64,000 nt of DNA from Phycisphaerae bacterium (GTDB taxonomy: Bacteria > Planctomycetota > Phycisphaerae > Sedimentisphaerales > Anaerobacaceae): NCBI GenBank assembly GCA_030615025.1, contig JAUXAB010000011.1:1-64000 (forward strand), read 5' to 3'. The position numbers and the translations under genes were made by a program. Below the pieces are notes generated by a model. The model did not search any database. It was not told where the DNA came from and saw only the letters and a program-made list of their open reading frames with translations. Shown one piece after another: positions 55,472-63,330 of the stretch. Every line of letters starts with the position of its first letter. Within the stretch, counting starts at the first letter, position 1.

Positions 55472-56624
55472 TAAGAATCTAGAACAATGCAATGCTCTTT
55501 TTTCTGCTGTTGGATGTGTCTGCATCCATCAGAATGAAATACTGCTACTTCGTCGCAATAAAGACAAATCGCACCCCTTTTTTTGGGGTGTCCCGACAGG
55601 AAAAATAGACTCTAATGAATCTGAAATCAGTACAATAATCAGGGAATTGTATGAGGAGACTGGTATTGTCCTATCAGGAGAAAGATTCATACACGTAAAC
55701 ACATATTGCGTTACAACTGAGGAGGTGTCTTTTACATATGCCTTGTATTATGCCAAGTTTAGAGACCTGCCCCAGATAGTTATTAATCCGGACGAGCATA
55801 ATGACTACCGATGGGTACATTATGAAAAACTTGATAATTACAAACTAGTACCCGACGCCAAAGAAACAATCCTGCTTGCACTTGAGAAGAAAAACAGCAC
55901 AAGACATAGACAATTAAATTTGTTTACAGGAGAGCCCGAAGAAGATGACCCCGCCACCTTAAATTTCAACTTGTCCCATTCGAATTTCCTGAATACTCGT
56001 CCAACCGTAACTCGTAAATGGGTAATTGCATTCGGCTCCCCTGGTTCAGGCAAGACTACCACACTTAGAGAGCTACATCGGCGACATCCTTACTCATCTT
56101 TGGTCTCCGATAACAAAAACATCTTGACAAAAGGCAGACACCTGAACAGGTATTTGCTTGAAGCTGCCGAGTACAATAGATTACTATACTACTTCTATTT
56201 TCAAATGGAAATATTGCCGGAGAAATTCAAGCAAACCATTGAAGCCAAAGAGTATTCTTTCATCGACGAGACTATATATAGCACATTGGCGTATTCAACA
56301 TCGTTATATTTATTGAGCTGGTTAACAGACGATGAGTATCATACATTCTTAGCCAACTACAGACTATATGCTACTTTATTGCCTGTGCCTTCTAAAATAC
56401 TCCACTTCAAATGTTCGCCGGAAATACTACTAAAGAGAATTTGCAGGAGAGGAAGAAGGGTAGAACAGTTCTATACTGCACGATATTTAAACTTACTCAA
56501 TATTGGATTTGAAAAAGTATCGCAGGAACTGCAAGACGCAGGCTTTAACATTATTACTATTAATACAGAACATAAGAGCACAATGGAGATCGTGGATCAT
56601 ATATATGAGGGTATATTTGAATGA
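55461..56624 (+). CDS. NUDIX hydrolase fused to P-loop nucleoside-kinase-like domain (ORF open from 55398)
   Basis: GKIDSNESEISTIIRELYEETGI matches GX5EX7REUXEEXGU; WVIAFGSPGSGKTTTLRELH Walker A. Confidence 0.85.
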   Translation: MAVSKNLEQCNALFSAVGCVCIHQNEILLLRRNKDKSHPFFWGVPTGKIDSNESEISTIIRELYEETGIVLSGERFIHVNTYCVTTEEVSFTYALYYAKFRDLPQIVINPDEHNDYRWVHYEKLDNYKLVPDAKETILLALEKKNSTRHRQLNLFTGEPEEDDPATLNFNLSHSNFLNTRPTVTRKWVIAFGSPGSGKTTTLRELHRRHPYSSLVSDNKNILTKGRHLNRYLLEAAEYNRLLYYFYFQMEILPEKFKQTIEAKEYSFIDETIYSTLAYSTSLYLLSWLTDDEYHTFLANYRLYATLLPVPSKILHFKCSPEILLKRICRRGRRVEQFYTARYLNLLNIGFEKVSQELQDAGFNIITINTEHKSTMEIVDHIYEGIFE

Positions 56625-58657
56625 AAGACACAGATAATCTTAGTGAAAACACTGTCTTTTGGACCAGAGGAAACTATCCTGCACAGGTAATACACCAATT
56701 ACAACTGAGTGAGATTGAGTACCATCTCAGGTTATTGTACTTGTTATCAGACAATATATTGGCCGCAGGATCGTTTTATTTTGAATCAGATTTAACGCGA
56801 AACATAACCGAGAAACTTAAAGAACTGTTTGGCCATACCGGAGATGTAAGTTTTTTCATAGACAACGATATAGAGAACTTCGAGGAGCATGGTTGTAAGA
56901 AATCTGAAAAGAGCCCTGCTAGCTTAATTGCTTATCGTGATTTAAGCAAAGTCAGAGAAAGGGGGAAAAGTCTGGATTCCTTCTGTAACTTAACTAGAAG
57001 ACCTCCTATATCTATCAGTGATAAGATCGTTGAACTATGGATCGAAGAGCTTAATTCAAATTTACCAGAAACATTAGGCGGTGAAATTGCCGTTAGGATA
57101 ACTGATAGGGCTTCACAAGAAAACATCAAGACGTCTCTATCGGAATTTGCAAAAAACAGAACAAAAGACTTTGTATGGGAATATTTGCAGCCCAAACTAT
57201 CTGAATTAGGATTGTGTAAATCCTTTCAATTCTGGATGCGTAAAAAGTTGTCTGATCTCTATTCTATTGCGACATCAGTAGTACTGGGCATTCCTATGGA
57301 TGCTAATATTTCTTGGCATCGTAGTTTTATTTCTGAAAAATCAAAATACGACACTTATTTATTCAGCGAATGCATAAAGGCCCTAAATCTCAATAATGCA
57401 ATTGTAGAATTGCCCACAGTGGATATTATTGCACTGAAATATAGTCAGGAGTTTCTTTATTTCAAAGAATTCTATTTTAAGCTTATCGAGGCTGCATCGC
57501 TCAATATTAACTTCATGCGAAAAATACTAATACATGCAAGCAGTGTCGAGAAAATTACGTGTTCAGGAAAATACTCAAGAGCCAGATTCATAAAATCATT
57601 TTCAACGCTGTGCAAATACTCTGATATCCCCAAAGCATCATATAAGGATCCGCTTGATTATATTCTGCACGTTTACGACAGCATCAATCGGGTTGTGATC
57701 AACACATTTGTTGAATTTGTCCAGGACTTGAATAAGGAAAAAGGTCGTGAACTGAAGGCAATGGGACGGGCTGATAGAATTAATGCCCCCCTCAAACACT
57801 ATTCGTCTGCACAAGACTTTGTGTCAAATAACATGCAAGAAATTAAGGACATCATCATAAACAAATGGAGAATTCCAAGAACTAAAACGCCCGGCAATTA
57901 TGAACAAAAAGTGATGCATATAGAAGCATGGCTTGAGAATTTTAGCGTTACTGAGTATGAACTTGTATATGAACTGATCAGACACATAAAATACTATAAT
58001 AACACAGATATAGACAAGATGCTAAAAAAAATGTCAGATGAGATAAAAGGCATCTTCAACAATCTTGCAGATATAGCCTTCTGTCCTCTCGGAACGTGCA
58101 GTAGTTCAAGCGGTTCTCAGTTTATCTATCGATTGTCAAAACATTTGGAACTTCAATCCAGGAATTTCCTAAATTCTACCCAATTGGACGACAAGCTGGA
58201 CAGAAGCTACAGAGCTATAGTTTTTATAGACGATGTAATTGGAAGCGGCAAACAGGCAACAAGGTACTGCGAAAGACACCTAAAGGGTCTTGGTATAGAT
58301 AAGTATTACTACTCCTTAGTTGCGTTTGAAAACGGCTTGAAGAATCTAGAAAAGAACTCAACTTTTGACATGGTCTTTTCGGTAACAGTACTTACTGAAG
58401 CAGAAAAGGTATTCTCAGATTCTTCTGTGATACTGCCCGATCCAACTGTACGAAATAGAATAAGGGAAATAGCACAGGAATATGGGGAAAAATTGTACCC
58501 GATGGGACCTTTGGGGTATGAAGATAGCCAGGCACTAATTGCTTTCAGTTATAACACTCCCAATAATACACTGCCAATAATATGGGCTAGTGCTAAAAAT
58601 GAAAAAGTTAAGGGATTAACCTGGAATCCTCTCTTTGAACGAAGAAAAAAAACTTAG
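56621..58657 (+). CDS. Large protein with C-terminal phosphoribosyltransferase-like domain
   Basis: YRAIVFIDDVIGSGKQATRYCERHLKGLG (PRPP-loop-like); GPLGYEDSQALIAFSYNTPNNTLPIIW; ATGA overlap with upstream gene. Confidence 0.78.
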   Translation: MKDTDNLSENTVFWTRGNYPAQVIHQLQLSEIEYHLRLLYLLSDNILAAGSFYFESDLTRNITEKLKELFGHTGDVSFFIDNDIENFEEHGCKKSEKSPASLIAYRDLSKVRERGKSLDSFCNLTRRPPISISDKIVELWIEELNSNLPETLGGEIAVRITDRASQENIKTSLSEFAKNRTKDFVWEYLQPKLSELGLCKSFQFWMRKKLSDLYSIATSVVLGIPMDANISWHRSFISEKSKYDTYLFSECIKALNLNNAIVELPTVDIIALKYSQEFLYFKEFYFKLIEAASLNINFMRKILIHASSVEKITCSGKYSRARFIKSFSTLCKYSDIPKASYKDPLDYILHVYDSINRVVINTFVEFVQDLNKEKGRELKAMGRADRINAPLKHYSSAQDFVSNNMQEIKDIIINKWRIPRTKTPGNYEQKVMHIEAWLENFSVTEYELVYELIRHIKYYNNTDIDKMLKKMSDEIKGIFNNLADIAFCPLGTCSSSSGSQFIYRLSKHLELQSRNFLNSTQLDDKLDRSYRAIVFIDDVIGSGKQATRYCERHLKGLGIDKYYYSLVAFENGLKNLEKNSTFDMVFSVTVLTEAEKVFSDSSVILPDPTVRNRIREIAQEYGEKLYPMGPLGYEDSQALIAFSYNTPNNTLPIIWASAKNEKVKGLTWNPLFERRKKT

Positions 58658-59192
58658 AGGCAAAATAGCACTGAACATAGAAATACTACAAAGGTTCGCG
58701 ACAGAACATGTAGACGAAGGCTGTCCTCGTGGCTTTGAGTGTGTCTTCAAGAGCCAAGGCAAAAAAATGGATTTTGCCTGATAAAATATTTTCCATCGCG
58801 GTTTCTCCTGTCCTAAAGATTAAAGAATGAATAAGGCACTTAAAATGGCTAGGCGATGCATATCTTAGAGCCGTAAAAAGCGTCTAAAGCCGCCACAGCC
58901 CCGTTTAGTTTGTTCATCTTCATTCGATACCGCATGAGATGTGCGACAACCCAGCAAAATTGCTCAGATTTGCAACCCTCAGAGCCATTTTTCATACAGT
59001 AGTGTTTCATCCTATGATTCCGATGTACCACAGAGGAGAACCAAGCTTCTTAACGGACGATCTTTCAATATTCGTAAGATTTCTGAAACATTTATGCCTG
59101 CTCAGAACAAAATTACATCTGGACAGTTGTTAGCCACTAATCCAAGACCTTTCGCTCCACATAGTTCGTGATCATCGCGACACCGAAAGATA

Positions 59193-59214
59193 TTTATATA
59201 TGAATATTCATATA
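59193..59214 (+). promoter_or_regulatory. TATA box overlapped by perfect 18-bp palindrome (TATATGAATATTCATATA)
   Basis: tTTATATATGAATATTCATATATGAATACATG: palindrome 59197-59214 directly before the start at 59222. Confidence 0.7.
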
Positions 59215-59221
59215 TGAATAC

Positions 59222-59521
59222 ATGGGCAATCCCGCAACCTGTGGTTCCATCGTGTTGAAGAGAGAAAGAAACGCACACTCACCTACGCTTGATACTGTGC
59301 TCATGGTAGAGGAGACCCTAAAGCAGCTTGGGGCATGTACCTTGACCGGGCTCTACAAAGCTTTGCCCAGAACCGTGATATATCCCACGCTTAAACTGAT
59401 AATCGAATACTTCTACGCAAAGGGCTTCGTCATGTCTGACAAAGAAGGCAAGATAGTCTGGGTGTACAATCCTCGCCTCGTGAGAAAGTACAAGGCCAGG
59501 CCCGACCTTAAGGTGGCATGA
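59222..59521 (+). CDS. Winged-helix antitoxin-like protein
   Basis: Small HTH-like ORF with ATGA overlap to the RelE-like gene; VEETLKQLGACTLTGLYKALPRTVIYPTLKLIIEYFYAKGFV. Confidence 0.68.
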   Translation: MGNPATCGSIVLKRERNAHSPTLDTVLMVEETLKQLGACTLTGLYKALPRTVIYPTLKLIIEYFYAKGFVMSDKEGKIVWVYNPRLVRKYKARPDLKVA

Positions 59522-59853
59522 TGGTCGGGATATACTTCGTCGATAAGAAAACCGAGAGGAATTTCCACAGATTGAGGACCAATGAGGAGCTGAAAGACCT
59601 TTACAGATTCATCCTGCGAGCCATAGATGACATCAAGCATAAACCCGATTGCGGGACCTCGATAACCAAGAGGTTGATACCGAAGAGATACATACAGAAA
59701 TATGGCATAAACAACCTGTACAAATATGATCTTCCAAATGCCTGGAGGCTGCTTTACTCGCTGGGCAGAGAGGGCATTGAGATCGTAGCCATAATCCTTG
59801 AATGGTGTTCTCACAAAGAATATGAAAGGATATTCAAATACCGGGCAAGATAA
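59518..59853 (+). CDS. RelE-superfamily-like toxin
   Basis: YKYDLPNAWRLLYSLGREGIEIVAIILEWCSHKEYERIFKY. Confidence 0.72.
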   Translation: MMVGIYFVDKKTERNFHRLRTNEELKDLYRFILRAIDDIKHKPDCGTSITKRLIPKRYIQKYGINNLYKYDLPNAWRLLYSLGREGIEIVAIILEWCSHKEYERIFKYRAR

Positions 59854-59980
59854 ATGATTGTTTGGAAGATGTGCTTGGAATCTTCAGGTCAAGCAAAACC
59901 GAAGCCTAGCGTTCTATAGTTTATGCCTTTTCACCATTTGTTTAAACATTTATCCGCACAAACGGCATTTCCTCCACAAG

Positions 59981-59990
59981 GTTTATAAAA
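59981..59990 (+). promoter_or_regulatory. Archaeal TATA box of cdc6-like gene
   Basis: GTTTATAAAA 27 nt before ATG at 60008. Confidence 0.65.
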
Positions 59991-60007
59991 TTTATGGTCG
60001 TTACGTT

Positions 60008-61057
60008 ATGACTATGCGATGGCACAACGAGCGGATTATCCTGCTTGACCCGGACATTCTCCTTGAAACCCATCTACCGCAGGAGATTAACGCGAGAGTG
60101 GATCAGATAAAGGAGATCGAGGATTGTCTCAGGCCAATCACTGAGGGCAGGAAGCCTGTGAACTGCTGGCTGCACGGCAGACCCGGCGCGGGCAAGACTG
60201 CGACCGCAAGGTCTATCATGCGTAAACTTGAGAAAGAAGCCGGCATCAGGGGCGTCTATGTCAACTGCTGGGAAAACCCCACTATTTTCTCCGTATTAGA
60301 ATGTGTTGCCAAAGAGTTGCGTATGCTCGGAGCAGAAAAGCTCAGCACATCCTTCAAGCTCGAAAGGCTTAAGAGGCACATCTCAAAGGAACGAATCGTC
60401 ATTGTGCTCGACGAGATTGATCAGTCGCCCCCGAAGGAGCGGAACGCTATCCTGTACAATCTTTGCGATTTGCCAACTGTGGGGCTGGTTTGTGTCTGCA
60501 ATTCCCAGTACGCGTACTTTGGTCTGGAGGAGCGGGTCAAGTCCAGGCTCAATCCCGCCCGAATATTTTTCGAAGAGTACACGTTCAAAGAGTTATTCAC
60601 CATTCTCGCTCAAAGGGCTCAACATGGTCTGATTCCTGACGCGTACACCAAGCAACTGTTGCAGACAGTGGCCGGTCTTGCCAATGGCGATGCCAGGATA
60701 GCTATACAGACTCTCAAGAATGCGGCATACCTGGCTGAAAGGGACAACCATGAGAAAATCAGGTCATGCCATGTGAAAAGGGCCTGGAACTCGGCGAACG
60801 ACGTGAAAAAGAGTTATCTCCTCCGCAAGCTCACTGACCATCACCGGCTCCTGTACGAGTTGATTGCGAAGAAGGCTGGAATACTATCCGGTGACCTGTG
60901 GCGGCTGTACCAGAAGATGTGCCGCACAACAGGCACTAAACCTATCGCTGTGCGGACCTATTCGGATTACTGCAACAAGCTCGTGGAAGTCGGCCTTGTG
61001 CAGGCGAAGAGAGCGGCGATACAGGGAAAGGTCAGGGAGTTTAGTGTGGTTCAATAA
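60008..61057 (+). CDS. cdc6: Orc1/Cdc6-like replication initiator ATPase
   Basis: NCWLHGRPGAGKTATARSIMRKLEKEAGIRGVYVNCWE, IVIVLDEIDQSPPKERNAILYNLCDLP, RLNPARIFFEEYTFKELFTILAQRA, NGDARIAIQTLKNAAYLAE. Confidence 0.88.
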   Translation: MTMRWHNERIILLDPDILLETHLPQEINARVDQIKEIEDCLRPITEGRKPVNCWLHGRPGAGKTATARSIMRKLEKEAGIRGVYVNCWENPTIFSVLECVAKELRMLGAEKLSTSFKLERLKRHISKERIVIVLDEIDQSPPKERNAILYNLCDLPTVGLVCVCNSQYAYFGLEERVKSRLNPARIFFEEYTFKELFTILAQRAQHGLIPDAYTKQLLQTVAGLANGDARIAIQTLKNAAYLAERDNHEKIRSCHVKRAWNSANDVKKSYLLRKLTDHHRLLYELIAKKAGILSGDLWRLYQKMCRTTGTKPIAVRTYSDYCNKLVEVGLVQAKRAAIQGKVREFSVVQ

Positions 61058-61300
61058 AGCATAGCGGCTTGAAATATACTAAAAGGCTTTATCCGCGTTA
61101 CATGCAAAGTGCCGACAAAAGGGCATTAAAGTTCTATGTAAAAACTTCTCCATGAACCAGGAAACCGAGAAAGAGCTCGTGACGCCTGAATGGGTAAGAT
61201 TCGTTCTCTCCTGCATTCCGGATCAGGAATGCCACCGGCGCAACTAATATATAGTTCTGAATTCAACTGTTTTTCAGGTATTTAAATCACGGAATTGCGT

Positions 61301-61387
61301 GGGCGCTGCACTTTTCGCTAAACGCTCATCCTCGGCGTGCGGCGAAAAGCATGGTGCCCACATCAGGTCTAATAAGCCTGACGTGGG
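61301..61387. other. Two consecutive hairpins immediately upstream of the integrase start
   Basis: GGGCGCTGCACTTTTCGC/GCGAAAAGCATGGTGCCC and CCCACATCAGG/CCTGACGTGGG. Confidence 0.6.
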
Positions 61388-61396
61388 TGAATCTTC

Positions 61397-62596
61397 ATGA
61401 CCGAGAGTTTCCATAACTATGAACGTAAGCTGGAGAGAAGAATAGAGCTAATCAAGAAGTCTAACTTCTCTCCGAAAAACAAACGTGCCATTCTGGATTT
61501 TTCCGATTACTGTTTCTCCGAGGGACTTAGCATTCCACGCGTGGAGAAATACGTCGGCCATCTTAAGTGCCTTGCTTCTCTCTTTAAAAAGGACTTCGTT
61601 GATGCCACTAAAGCTGACATTGAGACGCTCGTAAGAATCATTCAGCAGTCCAGTTATTCCGAATGGACAAAACAGGACCTCAAGCTTACGATCAAGAAGT
61701 TCTATCGCTGGCTGCGGGGAGTCAATGAAGATCCGCAGGAGACGGCGTGGATTAAGCTCAGCCGCCGTAACTGCAACAACAGGCTTCCAGACGAACTTCT
61801 TACAGAAGAGGACATTTCCAGACTAATAGAGGCATGCCATGATCCCAGGGACAGGGCCCTCGTATCGATTCTTTACGAGACCGGTTGCAGAATAGGGGAA
61901 ATTGCATCGATGAGAATAAAGCATGTTCTTCCACACATTCATGGTTTTCGAATTATCGTATCAGGAAAGACAGGAACAAGAAGATTACTAATAATCACAT
62001 CAGCTCCATATATGACCGACTGGCTTAACATTCACCCTAAGAAGTCACAACCACAGGAATACCTGTGGGTTTCAAAAGACTTCAGAGCGTCCCTTCTGAG
62101 CTATCAGAGGATACGCGACATACTACATGCAGCAGCAAAACGAGCTGGAATTAAGAAGAGAATCAACCCGCATTCATTTCGCCACAGCAGGGCGACCCAC
62201 CTGGCTAACCATCTAACCGAGGCACAGATGAATGAAGTCTTCGGATGGAAACAGGGTTCAAATATGCCATCCATCTATGTTCACCTTTCAGGACGTGATG
62301 TCGACAACGCTCTTTTGAAGACCTATGGTATTGCCACCGACACGGGCCGGAGCCCGGAGGGCAAGCTAAAGCCAAAGGCTTGCCCGCGGTGCAAGGCACA
62401 AAACGCAACAACAAACAAATTTTGCAGCCGTTGCGGCACTGTCCTGGATCAGAAAACTGCCAGTGAAATCGTAAAGAAGAACCTTGAGCGGAACACAGCC
62501 GACCAGATTATGGACAGGCTCATCCAGGACCAGGAGTTCCGGGACATGCTCGCAAATAAGATTGCGGAACTCACAACCCCGGAAACAGGCAATTGA
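61397..62596 (+). CDS. Tyrosine recombinase/integrase with C-terminal zinc ribbon (archaeal type)
   Basis: YETGCRIGEIASMRIKHV, NPHSFRHSRATHLANHL, SNMPSIYVHLSG; C-terminus CPRCKAQNATTNKFCSRCGTVLD. Confidence 0.9.
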   Translation: MTESFHNYERKLERRIELIKKSNFSPKNKRAILDFSDYCFSEGLSIPRVEKYVGHLKCLASLFKKDFVDATKADIETLVRIIQQSSYSEWTKQDLKLTIKKFYRWLRGVNEDPQETAWIKLSRRNCNNRLPDELLTEEDISRLIEACHDPRDRALVSILYETGCRIGEIASMRIKHVLPHIHGFRIIVSGKTGTRRLLIITSAPYMTDWLNIHPKKSQPQEYLWVSKDFRASLLSYQRIRDILHAAAKRAGIKKRINPHSFRHSRATHLANHLTEAQMNEVFGWKQGSNMPSIYVHLSGRDVDNALLKTYGIATDTGRSPEGKLKPKACPRCKAQNATTNKFCSRCGTVLDQKTASEIVKKNLERNTADQIMDRLIQDQEFRDMLANKIAELTTPETGN

Positions 62597-62681
62597 TTAG
62601 CATTCTCCTGGCATTGCAACAGCACAAATCGCACGCTCTTTCTCCGACACCCTAAAATGCCGAACAGAGATACCTCCTGTA

Positions 62682-62867
62682 ATGTCAGGCAGCTACAGAC
62701 CGGAAGGCTCTTCTCAGGCTAAGTGCACGGAGTGCATCTGTGGAATCGAAAACGGCAGGGGCATCTGGTGTGTCGTGCTGAAGAAGATCCCTTCTTCAAA
62801 AGAGGTGAAACGGTGCCGTCGCTTCTGCCCTAAAGTGATACTGGAAGACCCGGCGGGCATTGTGTAG
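62682..62867 (+). CDS. Small Cys-rich protein
   Basis: CTECICGIENGRGIWCVVLKKIPSSKEVKRCRRFCP. Confidence 0.5.
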   Translation: MSGSYRPEGSSQAKCTECICGIENGRGIWCVVLKKIPSSKEVKRCRRFCPKVILEDPAGIV

Positions 62868-62895
62868 CTGCCTTGAATACAATTGGAGGTACAGC

Positions 62896-63330
62896 ATGAG
62901 AGGGACAATCGAACAGGTCTGGGAGAACGAGAGCAAAAAGGGAAAGAAATACCTGACCGTCCAGGTCGGGGGAGAGCGATACAGCGTCTGGGACGACAAG
63001 TACTTCGACACGCTGCAGGAAGGCGTGACCGTCGACTACGACTTCAGGCAGAGCGGGAATTTCAAGAACATGACGGACATAGAGCCCGTTGATGGCAAAG
63101 GCAACGAACTGCCACGATACCGGCCAAACGGTAAGGACAGGCAGATCGCAAGGATGTCATGCCTGAAATCCGCCAGCGAGATTCTTGCACCCGTGCAGCT
63201 TGACCCTGATGCCAAGAAGGATCTGACCATAGAGACGGCGAGATTCTTTGAACGCTACGTATTCGAAGGCGAACCTGAGACTCCGGTACAAAATAGCGGC
63301 GGGGGGAACCATGGCAGAGGCCGACAGTGA
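62896..63330 (+). CDS. OB-fold-like putative ssDNA-binding protein
   Basis: MRGTIEQVWENESKKGKKYLTVQVGGERYSVWDDKYFDTLQEGVTVDYDFRQSGNFKNMTDIEPV; RBS ggaggtacagcATG. Confidence 0.55.
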   Translation: MRGTIEQVWENESKKGKKYLTVQVGGERYSVWDDKYFDTLQEGVTVDYDFRQSGNFKNMTDIEPVDGKGNELPRYRPNGKDRQIARMSCLKSASEILAPVQLDPDAKKDLTIETARFFERYVFEGEPETPVQNSGGGNHGRGRQ

